A DNA stretch of 64,000 nucleotides from Anaeramoeba flamelloides (Eukaryota > Metamonada > Anaeramoebidae): contig JANTQA010000070.1 of NCBI GenBank assembly GCA_027625915.1, forward strand, positions 4,593,001 to 4,657,000, written 5' to 3'. The position numbers and the translations under genes are program-made. Below the pieces are notes generated by a model, which saw only the letters and a list, made by a program, of their open reading frames with translations, ran no database searches and was not told the origin of the DNA. Positions 37,161 to 50,000 of this stretch are shown piece after piece. Position 1 is the stretch's first letter. Every line of letters begins with the position of its first letter.

Positions 37161-38199
37161 AAAAACATAGATACTCAATAACATTTGGTGATATTTCACA
37201 AGAATACTAAAAAATACTCAAAAATGAAAATATCAACTTTAAAATAAAAAATTAACGAAAATTTAAACGTGGTACTATATTCAGCAAATTCCAAACGTTT
37301 ACAAATAGACTAAAAATATAATCAAAGGTCTTAAAAAATGAATATGAATTAAAAAAATTCAAAAAAAAAGGAAAAATGTTAAAAAATATGATTATTGTAC
37401 CCAATATTTAGATATATAAATTATTTTAATTACACTGTGAAAGATATAAATTTATCAGAATCAAAAGGGAAAAAAAATATTGTCAAAAATTTTAGTTAAT
37501 CAACTCTATGAAAATGTTATTATTAGAAAAAATACACAAAAAATCTTCAATATGATTAATTTTCATTATTAAATTTATTTTTCTTATCAGGTATTTTTTA
37601 TAAAAGTTCTTCTGGTTAGTAAAATTAAGTCAATAAAGAAAAAGTAATAATAAAAAATCGAAAATCAAAAAATACTTAATATATATATATATATATAAAG
37701 TTTAGAAATTCATGTTTTAGTTTTCCCAATCTGAGAGGTAACCTCTGTATTTTTTTTTTAATTTTGAATAATTGAGCAAATTCAATAATTGTACATAATT
37801 ATTTCAAATTAAAAAAAAAACTCAAAAAGACAGTAGAAAACCAATTATTACATAAATATTGTGGAATTTATATTTACAAATTGATAATCTTTATATCGAG
37901 ATTTTACTCCTAAACTGAATTCAGGGTAGTTTCGTCAAGTACATAGTTTTTTTTTATTTTAAAAAAATAAAAGAAAATTATAGAAATAAACTTATAATAT
38001 CTGAAATAAAAAAAATAACTGAATTAACCTGATACAACACAACAAAATATTTATCAATTATAAAATAGTAAAAATTTTTTATGTACAACTCATCGATATT
38101 GAAGTGATCCATAAGGCTTAAAGATTGTAAAATTCATGATATTTATTAATTTCTTAAATAGATAATAATATTGAATTCAAAAAAAATCCAAAATGAATT
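37161..38199. other. Intergenic, no gene seen
   Basis: AT-rich, with a TA tract at 37679-37697 and a perfect AGAGGTAACCTCT palindrome near 37733. Confidence 0.5.
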
Positions 38200-38500
38200 C
38201 TATCCTCTATGTTAAAAACATGAACCTAAAGAATTCAGAGACAATATTGGTCAATTGTGAATGAGTCTTTCTATTTTATGAAGGGGGTAGACTAATATTT
38301 CTAAAATAATAAAAAGAAATAAATCTTTAATCAATTACTTTTCAAATCAACCATTAGAATAATATTATTTCATTAATTAATAAATGTGAAATATATGATT
38401 TTTTCATTTTTATGTTTAAATTTCTTAAAGGAAATTGAAGTAGAAGAGCACTATGAGCGTAATTTACTCTTCTTCCTGAATAATAAAAAAAAAAACATGA
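38200..38500 (+). mobile_element. LINE 3'-end relic
   Basis: AAAAAGAAATAAATCTTTAATC, then TTCATTAATTAATAAATGTG, ATGTTTAAATTTCTTAAAGG, GTAATTTACTCTTCTTC and an A-run follow the 3' tail of the 5829-6366 LINE copy. Preceding decayed coding includes a KHEPKEF-like stretch. Confidence 0.55.
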
Positions 38501-39252
38501 TAAATTATTTTTTGGAAAAAATGGCAACATATAAAATATTTACTCCTTAGAACTGCATTTATGAGCATTTTTCTCCGAATTTTGAATAACTCATTTCGAA
38601 ATTATGGCTTTGGAAATCAATTTGAATATTAATTTATTTTTAAACAATATATAAAATCCAAGCTTTGTTCTGTATCGGTTTTCAACGGGTTAAATAACAA
38701 GATACATGATCTTTAATATTTCCATCAATTTTTTATCACTAAATTTTGACAAATATCACCATTTATATCTAATATCACAATATCATCAATTTTCCGATTT
38801 TATGAAATAAATCAATTTGATAAAAGTAATCATGATTTTTTAATAAATTTAAAGTAAATTGGGAAAGATATCAGCAAATCATCTAATAATACCCCAAGAG
38901 TTATTTTTGCATATCACATATGAAATTTGAAATTATTACATTTAAACATAAAAATGAAAAAATCTAAAATTAAAAAATTAACAAAATCAAAAATGATAAA
39001 TAAAATATTATTTTTATTATTATTTTTCTTTGATATTGTATATCAAAAAAATATCTTTAACTCGTGTCTAAACAAAAGAAGGATTAAATGTAAAAATAGC
39101 TGATTGATAATTTTAATTTAAAAAAGAATTTTTTTTTTTTTCATAATTGAAGAAGATTAAAACAAAAATAAGTAGTGAAAATCAGTAATATTTAGTTCAT
39201 AATTCTTTATTTGATCACACGATAATTTCAAATTTATTAAACTAGGTAGGCT
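38501..39252. other. Intergenic, no gene seen
   Basis: AT-rich, including the 3' flank of the RING gene. Confidence 0.5.
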
Positions 39253-40376
39253 TTATTTATCAACTTGGTTTTTGCAAACAGGACAAGTATTGTGTTCTTC
39301 AAGCCATTTATCAAAAATTTTTTTATTTGAAATGTTGAACATTTTTGAGTAACCTAATATTAAATTTTTATTTTTTGAATTTTAAAATGATTCTTTTATT
39401 ATCAATTTTTGTATATTTCTTATTTTACAAAACAAGTTCTTTTTATAAATAAATTTTCCAATTGTTTGGAATAGTTTCAATTCTTTTTGCTTACATTAAA
39501 TAAAATTGTTTAAAATATTACTAATTAGGCAATAGGTATGATTGCCTAAAACTATTTCTTTTAAAGCAATATATATTTTAAATTAAGCAATTGTTTGTAT
39601 TTTTAAACAATGATCGTTATAAATTACACAGCTACTCTATTATTGAATTCCCCAAAAACCTCATTAAGTGGTCTGTTTAAATCAAAGTTTCTATTTCGTG
39701 TAAAGTTTTGAAACTCATGAAAAGGAAATCTTTGGATTTGGTTTTGTCCAAAAAATAGTCCTTGGTTTTGATTTCTGTTTGTATTAAAAATCGAATTTTG
39801 ATTTCTGTTTGTATTAATACTTGTGTTTTGATTCTGGTTCTGATTTCGATTTTGAGTTTGAGTTTGTCTTTGCGTTTGTCTATTATTATTGTTCAGTTGG
39901 TTATTCATATTGTCTTCCAAAACATTAAAATCAACAAATTCCACTTGTTCATTATTGATTGTCATAAATTGTTGTTGGCTATTAAAATTCAAATTAGGTT
40001 GGTTATTTGATCGTGTTGTTGTTGTGTTTGTTGTCGTGGTTTGTCCATTCCGATAAGTTCTTGTGGTCGTGGTGGTATTCCCATTCGTTGTCGTTGACGT
40101 GTATTGGAATGAGCCTCCCGTGGTGGGAAAGATAAACGATTGTTGAAAACTGTTGGTCTGTCTTTGTGTTTGGTTTTCGTTCTCAGAATTGGAATCAGAA
40201 CCGTTTTCAGAATTTTCAGATCTTTCAGGGTCTTCATTAGTATTTAATTCTCGTTGGAGTTTGCGAGCATATTCTTCGTCGTCGAGTTCTTGTTGAATTT
40301 TTTTAGCAGATTCCTTGTCGTTTGATGTAATTATCTTTACAACTTTGAAGGATTGTTTTTGGGAAAAAATGATCAG
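39253..40376 (-). pseudogene. Decayed RING-H2 E3 ligase-like gene
   Basis: A clean coding stretch runs from about 40376 (after a possible acceptor CCTAG) to a stop at 39624. It has ESAKKIQQELDDEEYARKL (UIM-like helix), acidic Ser/Asn stretches, a Thr-rich TTTTT region with YRNGQTTTTN, and Asn/Gln repeats ending FGEFNNRVAV. Such a layout precedes the RING in RNF115/126-like ligases. About 350 bp further on, KIFDKWLEEHNTCPVCKNQV then TAA (39253) is clearly the C-terminal half of a RING-H2 finger. The expected first Cys pair, Cys-x-His and His are missing: the piece upstream reads YSKMFNISNKK, with Asn where His/Cys are expected. The stretch between holds many stops. I favour a decayed host gene. 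A spliced gene with an unseen RING exon is the alternative. Confidence 0.55.
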
Positions 40377-40659
40377 CTAGGATCGTTTTCCAAATTTTTA
40401 TTCCTGTATTTTTCTTCACCTTTACTTTTTTTTGGTTTGAATTCAAGGTAACCGAACATAACAAACAACTCGATATAAATAACAGTTCATTTTTTTGATT
40501 TGACTTTTTCCTTTTTTAAATTGAAGGTATCTATTTATAAAATGAAATAAATTCTTCAGAATTTATCTTGTAATTATTGAAAACTCAGGAATGTTATTTA
40601 TTGTTATAACAATACCAAAAAAGATGAGTTAACAATCAAAAAAAAGTTGACTTACGGAA

Positions 40660-40845
40660 GGATTTGACTACTAGTATTTGAATTATAAATTGGAAAGATT
40701 TTCACTTCATTTTCTAAATTCCTTTTTCTAAACCTATTTCCCAAAAAAGTCGGTATTAATTTGTGTCTTCCATTTGAAAGAAAAACGAGATTGAAAATGA
40801 AGAGAAAATCTTTTCCGATATATAATTCCAATACCACTATTAAGG
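40660..40845. mobile_element. MITE with ACTAGTATTTGAATTATAAATTGG arms
   Basis: The left arm GAAAGATTTTCACTTCATTT pairs with AAATGAAGAGAAAATCTTTTC on the right. Outer arms TAGTATTTGAATTATAAATT / ATATAATTCCAATACCACTA pair imperfectly. A sister copy lies at 50495-50672, and both end next to TTAAGGAC. Confidence 0.6.
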
Positions 40846-43175
40846 ACCACGTTTTATAATTTGATAAATTGTCTTAAGATCTTTTTGACCAACTTCAATA
40901 AAATTGTAAAGTGACATACATCAAAATATTATCCAAATTATAATCAAAACATCAATATATGAAAATTTTTTAATGAAAAATTCAGAACAAAGAAATTTTG
41001 ATAACTGAACCCGAATACCCTATTAAGAAATGTTGGAAGTCAAAAGATGAATAATAACGATTTTCAAGCCTAAAAAATGACAATCAAATTCAAATAATCT
41101 CAAATAAACAACTATAGCTAATCAATATCACAAGTCTATGACTTTTTAACAATTCAATTACTTTGAATTTTTGATTTTCACCACAAACTATAATAATTAT
41201 TACAAAAGCATTGTAATTTTCTCTCTGTTTTTTTTTTTTGGTTTTTGTTCTTTTTGTTGTTTCTCGATTGAAGTTCTCAAGAACCCCATTAAGGATAATA
41301 TTTACTCTATTTGATATTTTGAATAATAAAACCCCTTACCACACTACAAGGAAAATTTAAACACCGAAAATTAAAGTTAGCGAAAAATACACATTGAATT
41401 TCAGTTATACTTCTTTTATAAATTATTTTTTCAAAGTTATCATAATTTTATGTAATAAAAAAAGGATAGCTATTAAACTAATGAAAATCCGAATACCCCC
41501 CTTGTCAAAAATACTGACTTTTGAAAAAAACACCTATTTTTAGGGTATTTTTTTAATGAAAAAAGTTGAAATGAAGGAACTTTTGATTGAGCATTAAGAT
41601 TGAAAAAAGAATAAATGTTAAAGCAATTTGCAGAAAACCCCAGGGAGAATGTATATAAAAACTCAAACATGGAAAAAAATAAAATGATAAAAAATATTCC
41701 AAAAACAGATAAAAAATCAGTTTTTCAATTTAATTTAGCCATATCTTTTGATTGAAATATTTTGTGCTATTTTCAAATTGAAAAATATTTTCTTTTTAGA
41801 CTATTAAAAAAATACTTGAAAATTATCTCTCTACTAAGTCAATTAAAAAATTCAAAAATTTTACAATTAAAAATGAAAAAAATATTACTGAAAAATTTCA
41901 TTTTAATTTCATTTCCTATTAATATCTATTTAAGTTGTAAACCTTTTTGAAAATTGTTATGTATAATAATGTTTATTATATGAGTGTATTTTAAAAATAC
42001 AAATTTTAGAGATTTTTTTTTGAAAAATTTTTCCTTGTCTTGCAGTTTACTCAAAACTTTTGGTTTATTTTTATTTTACAATTTTTTCGTTCGTATTCTG
42101 TTTCCAACAAAATACAATTTTTTATCAAAGATAAATTGGGTTGAGGTTTTGGGATGGGTTTTGTTGAATTTTGTATTCAAGGATTTAATGAAAATAAAAA
42201 TTAACAAAATGTGCCAATATTTTATTCAGTTTAACATAATAATATTGTTGATTTGTTTATAAATAATTATCTGGCTTTTAGTAAATTATAATTTGGTGAA
42301 TCCTAACCTATACAACACACTTTATAGAGCATTAATTAAATTCTAACTAAACATGAAAATAACAAATAATAATTTATAATTTTTTCATTTTTCTCTAGTT
42401 TGATGTAACTGAATTATTTTTAGAACCCTGTCAACCTTTTTCACAAAACAAAAAATGATAGATTAGAAAATTTCTCAAAATGTGCCAGGATTTTACTCTG
42501 ATCAAAATAATGCGTGCAGAACGACTATAATCTGTGTTTCAAAATATAATACGTACTTTTTTTCACGTCTTGTTCCAATGTAACATCCAATCTACTCCCA
42601 AATAGTATACCTAAGATCAAATCAATTTTGAAAGTAAAAATCTGAACATTTTTAGTAAAATTTAAATTTCTCATCAAATTTCTTTTAAATTTTTCATAAT
42701 ATTCTCAATTTTTTTGGAACTTTTTTTTTTTTTTTGATGCAAAGAAATTTTCTTAAAAAATTTACTCGATTTTTTGAGATAAATTTTGCAATGTGATCCT
42801 TTATTTTTATACTTTCTTTTTAATTAATAGATGTTTTTGTAATCAAGTACCATATTTTTTTAGGGTTTATTGCCCCTTTCTTTGATCTATTAAGATGTGG
42901 TTCTTCTCTGAAAAAGTAACTTCTTTTTATTTTGAAACATATATTAAACTTTTCTACATACGATATCTTGTGAATGGGAGGTATCAATTATTCTCTAGAA
43001 CTGCCTTGAATTGTTTATAAACCAAGTTCTTGTCTTGATGATAACACTATGATCTTTGTAAATTAAAAACACACTTTTTATAAGTATTCCTCCTTAAAGC
43101 GTTGAAAGATTTGGAAATTGACCATGGGTAAAGGTTATCAAATGTTCAAAAGTTCGAAAAATGACTGAAATTTTT
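40846..43175. other. Intergenic, no gene seen
   Basis: Frames at 41473-41670, 41762-41950 and 41984-42262 are Phe/Leu/Ile-rich without motifs. AGAACCCCATTAAGGAT (about 41279) echoes the TTAAGGAC element edges. Confidence 0.5.
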
Positions 43176-43618
43176 CACGACAAGAATAGCACAATCCATA
43201 CAAATACTTTCAAGACTTTTTCGAAATTTCAGGCTGACAGTCTGCAAGATTTCAGTCTCTGATATTCTTTCATATTGTTTCAAATTTCAAATACTTGGTA
43301 CAAACTTTTGTAAGCCAAAAAAAGGGATAAAAATAATAATTAACAAAAGATAGCATTTTGAATTTAATTGAAATTTTTGAAAGTTATCTAAAAGAAAAAT
43401 ATTTGTAAACTTTCAATAACCTGAAACTCTTTTTATGAAAACCAAAAATTGAAAAATTGTTTAAATTACAAGTTTTTAAAAGTATAACTTGTAAAAACTT
43501 TTGAATTGAAAGTTGTTGCATTGTGATCTTGTAATTTCAAAATTTGGAACAATTTCAAAAAAACAAAGTGTTGCTAAGGAAAAAAAGTGACTACAATTTT
43601 TGTGCTATTCTTGTCGTG
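43176..43618. repeat. Foldback element abutting the eL21 gene
   Basis: CACGACAAGAATAGCACAA (43176-43194) and TTGTGCTATTCTTGTCGTG (43600-43618) are perfectly complementary over 19 bp. They enclose about 400 bp with further partial symmetry. The right end is 58 bp before the eL21 ATG, so the element must supply part of the promoter or 5' UTR of that gene, or the repeat itself is the regulatory structure. Confidence 0.6.
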
Positions 43619-43676
43619 TTGGTTTTAGCAATTATTTATTTTTTTCATTTTGTTTCTTTTTTACAATATTTTATAA

Positions 43677-44286
43677 ATGCCAAACTCAAAAGGGTACAGA
43701 GCCGGAACACGACACAAATATAGAAGAGGATTCCGTCAACATGGTATGCCAGGACTTTCAACATACCTTCGAACATTCAAATTAGGTGAATATGTTGATA
43801 TCATTGCTAACAGTGCAATCCAAAAAGGTCTCCCATACAAAGTCTTCCATGGAACAACCGGAAGAGTATGGGCTGTCACCCCACGTGCAATTGGTGTAGA
43901 AGTTTTAAAAACTGTTAAACACAGAAGATTTAGAAAGAAATTATATGTAAGAATTGAGCATGTAAGAAAATCTAAATGTAGAGATGACTTTTTAAAAAGA
44001 GTTCGAAAAAACCAATTACTTGTACAAAAAGCCAAAAAAGAAAAAAGTAAGCTTTACCTTTCTTTTTTTTTTTTTACTTTTTCTTTTTTTGTTTTGCTTT
44101 TTAATTTTTTTTTTTTATTTTCTTTTTTTTCGTAAAACTATTAAAAACTAAAAACACAATAATAAAAAAGAAAAACCACAAGTCCCAAAAAGATGGCCAA
44201 AACAACCAAGAGAAGGTGAGTTTGTCAAATTTAAAAAAGAACAAGTTAAAATGCTTCGACCAGTCAAATTTGAACTTGACTTTTAA
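43677..44286 (+). CDS. RPL21: 60S ribosomal protein eL21 (L21), two exons, 161 aa
   Basis: Exon 1 is 43677-44046 and exon 2 is 44171-44286. The 124-bp intron (GTAAGC...AAAAAG) is phase 1, and the joined length of 486 bp is exactly 162 codons. The protein begins MPNSKGYRAGTRHKYRRGFR and contains YLRTFKLGEYVDI, FHGTTGRVW, YVRIEHVRKSKCRDDFLKRV and a C terminus RWPKQPREGEFVKF...LRPVKFELDF. These match the eL21 family (usually about 160 aa) along the whole length. eL21 is a structural protein of the large ribosomal subunit near the 5S rRNA region. Codon use is less A-biased than in neighbouring genes, as expected for high expression. The start follows TTTTATAA. The splice acceptor lacks an adjacent pyrimidine tract. 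Confidence 0.97.
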
Positions 44287-44704
44287 GATCTTTAGTTATT
44301 AAAAGAAATTCATTTTTTTTTTTTTTTTGGATCTTTTTGTTTTTGCAAAACAAATTTTTCTTTATGAAAAAAGCAATTGGAATAAAAAAAAAAAAAAAAT
44401 TAATCCTTTTTTTTAATTAACTTTTTAAAATTTAAGAAATTCTTTAAATATATTCAAATAGATTTCAAAAATCTGCAATAAAAATTTAAAAAAAAACTTT
44501 TCTTTTTTTTGCTTTGTAAAATTTTTTCTCTTCGTTCGAAAATTCCTATTTGTTTTTTTGTGAATCAAAATTTTAATTATTCTTTCTTTTTGAAACATTT
44601 AATCCACAACCAGAAGACCCAAAATGCTACAATTTATCAGAAAACAAATATCTTTTCTGTTTGTTTTTTATATTGAAGAGATGCGATTCAACAAAGTTAC
44701 CTTT

Positions 44705-45010
44705 TGTTTCCCTTAGGTACTTTTCGTGAGGTTTTTTTCAGTTTTCTATTTATTTGTGTAGTGTTCTTAGGTTTTCTTGGTGTTTTCGATTTTATTTGTG
44801 AAGTGTTCTAGATTTTGAGGTTTTCTATTATATTTCAAAAAGTGTTCTAGGTTTTTTTTACTTTTTGAAATAAACAGAAAATCATTGATTTTCTAAATAA
44901 ATAGAAAACCTCAAAAAAACCTAACGAAAATCAATAGATTTCCCAAATAAAATAGAAAACCTCAAATAAAACTAGAACACTTAACAGACAAAACAAAAAA
45001 ACCCAAGAAA
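44705..45010. repeat. Tandem palindromic hairpin modules, locus C
   Basis: Left-arm units GTGTAGTGTTCTTAGGTTTT and GTGAAGTGTTCTAG are followed by right-arm units AAAACCTCAAAAAAACCTAACG. The inner pair TTTTTTTACTTTTTGAAATAAAC is decayed. Same family as 1-410. Confidence 0.7.
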
Positions 45011-45865
45011 ACGGATTAGCACTTGACAGCACTTCCATAAATATTGAATTTACTGTTAATTGCAAAATAAAAAGATCAATATTTTCATTTAGCTTTCCAA
45101 AATAATACCTTCAAGAACATAAAACAAATCCACAAAGAAATCAATTCTAAAAAGAAAATTAATAATTTAAGCTTGTTTTCAGAAGAGAATTTTTGAAGAC
45201 TTTTAAAATCTTTTTTTGGAATGCTGAATGAAAATTTTGTTCCTTTTTTTTTGCAAAAAAAAATATTAATTTATAATCATTTTTCTTCTTCTCTCTTTTT
45301 TTTTTTTTTTGATAAAATTTTCTTTAATTACTTCTTTTTCACAATAAAAAAATTACTAAATATCTTATAAAGTTTTCAAGATTCGTTTTATAATCTGAAA
45401 TAAGACTATATTTCAAAATAGGAAAATTAGTTGAATAACTAATAAACCTTAGTAGTGATTTGAATTTGATGGTTTTTGAAAAAACAATTAATTAGAAAGT
45501 TGTTTATATTAATGAATAAAAAAAGATTAAATAAATAAAAAAAAATTGAACAAAAAATAAATAAAAAAATATAATTGTAAAAAATTTTATTAAAAGTTTC
45601 ATGATTTTTTTTTACTCAAATGAGTTTTAAATTAAAATTTTAAAAATAATTTTAATAAATCATATTTAAATACTAGAATATGATTATTATTAAATATTTT
45701 TGATTATTATTATTATTTTTTTTAAAAATAAAAAAAATAATAATTTACCTTTTTTTTTATATTAATTTATTATTTTAAAAAAATAATAAAATAAAATAAA
45801 AAAACAATAGAAATAATAATAATAAGGATTTGAATTATAATAATAATAAAAAAATAATAATCAAT
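45011..45865. other. Intergenic between convergent eL21 and ankyrin-C2 genes
   Basis: AT-rich with AAT/TTA runs. No gene or recognised repeat. Confidence 0.5.
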
Positions 45866-46997
45866 TTATTTCTTTTTTTTATAAAAAGATTTTTTTTTAC
45901 TTTTATTAAAATCAAATTTATTAATGATTTTATTAAGATAATTTTCCCAATTAATAGTATTTGTTTTCAAATTTGAGGATAATTCAAAAAGCATGTCCCC
46001 GTTATAAGATTGATGCCAAGTAAATAAAATGCAGAAATTATCATTATTTGGATTTAAATTTTGATTTTGAATTTCGCCCTTCTCGAGAGCTGTCACCGAT
46101 TTCATATCAAAAATTATAGGGTGGTAATCGTCATAATTTTTGAATGACCAAATTAAACCATCTTTATCTGCAAAGGCGATCTTTTTGGTAATTTCTTCCA
46201 CTGAAGCAGTAGACATATATAGATTCGAATCCTTGATATCGATTTTTTCTTTGGATAGAAGGTCACCAGTAAACATTTCCATGCATAATACTAATTGCCC
46301 CTTGGCTTTATTCCCGTTTTCCTTCATCAGTTGGTAGGATTTGGTTTTATTACCCTTTTGTAAGAGTTGGAAAACAGAATTAGTTAACGTAACTTGACCA
46401 ATTAATTCATCACCAAATAATTCGAAGGAATAGACTTGAAAAACAATGTTTTGGAAGGAAGAAAAATTTTCCTTTTTGCCAATTGTAAAAACAAAATATT
46501 CTTTGTCCCATGATGGATTTTTTTTGTCTTTTACTTGATAAATTTTTGTTTGTTCTTCTAAATTATTATATAATACCTTAACATAAAATTCGTTTCCTTT
46601 CACTTTTTTCAATTGGGATACGCCAATTAAAAGTCTATAATTATCATCATCTTCAATTATCTCATTTTCTTTGTTAATTATCATTGATGTTCCTGAAGTA
46701 ACATTTTGATTATTATTTCCATTCACATTCTGTGTGTTTTGCATTTTATTTAAAAGCATTGAACTTAATGTTTGATTAAATTCATTTTTGTCATTGTTTT
46801 TAATTGTCTGTGAAGAATTTATTGTAGAACCCTTTTCAGAAATAACATCTTCTTTAACATCAATTGTATCAATCACTTCATATAATGATCCAGAAGCGAT
46901 TAATTTTTCATCTTTTTCATCCTCTTCCTCATCATTTTCAAATTCTGAATCATCACTAATTTCAATATCCAATTCTTCTGAAATTTCTTCCTCTTTA

Positions 46998-47034
<37 letters not shown>

Positions 47035-50000
47035 AGTTATCTTTTTCGTTATTATTAATGGTAGTGTTTTTATTAATGGTAGTATTTTCGTTATTTATAG
47101 AACTTTCCTTTTCTAATTCCTGTTTAATTTCTTCTTTGACCTTTGTCGATTGATTATTTTTTAATTCCTCTTCAAACATTTTATCGATTTCGATTAAAGT
47201 TTGTTCGGTAATGTCCTCTGGTAAAATCGACGTGTCACAATTTTTACTTTCTAAAATACTGAGACATTTGTTTTTAATTTCTTCTCTAATTTTCGATCCT
47301 TTAGAATTAAAAATTCTTACTTTAAACCACGCAGTTTCCCCTCTATGATTTTTTAAATTTACAAAATCTGGTATTGAATGAAAAGAAAGTACAGATTGTA
47401 ATCCTCGATCATCAATTCTTTCGGCTAAAAGATGGAGGCAGGAATCTCCATTTTTATTAACACAATTCCAATTGATAATTCTTGGATTTGTTTTATAAAA
47501 TTCTAAATACCAGTCAAAGGTATATGATAGATTTGTTAAACATACATTTAAAAATGGCGTATTCTGATTATTATCTACAGATTGTGGATCAGCGCCACTT
47601 TTTATTAATAATTCAATTAAGTTTGGATCATCAGTTTCTTTAGAGGTGCAAACGAGATTTAATGGTGTGCTCCCATTGATTATATTTTTAACATTGATCA
47701 TTTCTCCAATAAACTGAGTGGTTCTTAAATAATCAACAATCTTTAAGATTTTGTTTTTTTTGGTTTTTTATTTTTTAATTTTTTTTAAAAAAGATACATT
47801 AACAATATTTAGAATAATGAAATGTTTTTTATATTTTTTGTTTAAAATAATCGAGAAATAACAATTTTAAAAAACTTTTGAAAAAATATTTTTAAAAGTG
47901 TCTAGAAAATAGTCGATAAACTTTAAGAGGATCTATTTTTGGTACTATATTGTAAAACATTTTTTTTTTAGTTTTAATTTCAGAAGAACTTATTTTCCAA
48001 TGATTTTTTTTATATATTTCTCCTTGAAATTAGAGTAATAGGGGAGTTATTCTACCCTGAAAAAAAAAAAATCAATCAATGTAAACTTTTTTCAAATGTT
48101 TTTAATAATTGAAAAAAAAAGTTTTTTTTTTATATTTCGACTTGAAATTAGAGTAACAAAAAAAATTGTATTTCCAAAATTATATTAATTATTGAAATAC
48201 AAGATAAAAAATCCTAGGAAAAATTTTTTTTTTAGAAGATGTTTAAATGATTTTGGTTTCTATGATCTCTGTTATTTGGGGGATTTTTATGAATTTATTC
48301 GTTTTAATATTTTTATCCTTTGGTATTTATTTAATTTTTCGAAATCAAATATATCAACTCCAAATTGATTTAATAATACAATTTTTTATTCTGTTTAGAA
48401 TGATCGATTTTTTTGGTTCTTGGAGTTATGGGAATATTAAAGAATGAAATAAAAAATAAATAAAAAAATATATTGTTCTATCAATCAATAATTTTCAATT
48501 TTTAACAGAGGGGTTGATTTATTTGTATTGATATATAATTCTGTATTTTTTTGTTTTGAGAGAATTGTAATTTATAAACAATTGTTCCAATTTCAATTAG
48601 TGAATGGTTCCAATTTGGTATTTCTTCAAGAATTTATTAAATAAGATTTTTTTTTTCAAAAATTGAATTTTGGTGTGTTAAATATTTTTAATTGAGTTTA
48701 CTTTTCAAAATTATTACCAACTTAACTTGATATGTTATTATATATTTACAAAAATTCTAGAATTAAAAAAAAAAAAATGAGGTGGGGGTGCCTTTATAAA
48801 AGTTAATTAATGTTCAAAATTTTGGAGGTGAGCTAACAAAAAAAATGAATTAGGAAATGTGCTTAAATTCTATTAACAATTATTGATAGATCAATAAATG
48901 GTTAGATAGCATCAACTAATTTTATTTGTGTTCTTCTGTTTTGAAGAACCGAACCTTTACCTAATACCAATCGTTTGAAAAAAAAGATTTGATCGAGCTA
49001 AACAGGCTAGGTAATTCAAAAAATTAAATGAAAATAAAAAAATAAAAAATGAAAAAATGATTTCCATATTTTACAAAAATCAAAATTATTTGCAATTTGA
49101 ATGAAATTGTATTATTATGATTCTTTTAACTGTTTTAGCTGTGTGGAAAATTTTGAATTTTAGTTTAAATTAATTAAAATAAAGATATTGTTGTTAATTT
49201 ATTGTCTTTATTTGTAAGACACAATTACTTCAAAAAGAAAAAAAAATTAAAAAATTCAGCCAAAGCCATTTTTAAAGCACAAACTTTCAACAAAAATGAA
49301 TGTACAATAAAAAATCTCAATTTAATGCACAAAAATTTATATATTAATAAAATAATCCGAGTTTTTTAAAATTCCAAAAAATCTGCCTTAATTTGGAATT
49401 TTTTTTTGTGACTTAATTTTTGTTCAAAGTTTGTGTCTTTAAATTGGTACAGAATGTAAAATTATTTGTTCCTTTTATTTCAAACAATAAACTAAAGGAT
49501 TAAAAATCATAAAACATATTTATTTCTTTAACAATAATAAAATTATTAATAATAAAAAAAAAAAAAAAATTATGTTGTTGTTTTAGAGATAACCCAATTT
49601 TTTATTTTTTCAACACCAGCCCCAAAAAGAGACAGATTATAATTTTTGTGATTTTTAAAAAAAATTGCCTCAAGTGTTCCTTTTTATAATTTATGAAAAT
49701 TTTTGTTTCAATTTCCTCAAATCCCGTTTCTTCAAAGTGATCTAAAATAATAAAAAGATCTTGACAAATAACCTAAAAAAAAAATTGATCAAATAATGTT
49801 AATCCATTTTGAAAAAATAATCGTAATTAAATTATACATCATAATTACATTTAATTTTTTTATTTAATTGAATCTTATTTAAGGACAAAGTTTTCAGGTG
49901 AAAATTGTGGATATAAAAATTCTTTTGAAAGTGCTCTATAATCTCAATTAAATTTACACACTGGGAATTTCTTGAACAAAAAATGGTTAAATTATCACAA

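Noticed and set aside
43600-43785. Alternative upstream frame overlapping the eL21 start
   Set aside because: It reads eL21 codons out of frame. The family alignment fixes the start at 43677.
48247-48447. Hydrophobic 66-codon frame resembling a small membrane protein
   Set aside because: It lies in the ankyrin-C2 intron in T-rich DNA, with no context or conservation evidence. Phe/Ile/Leu-rich frames are expected by chance here.
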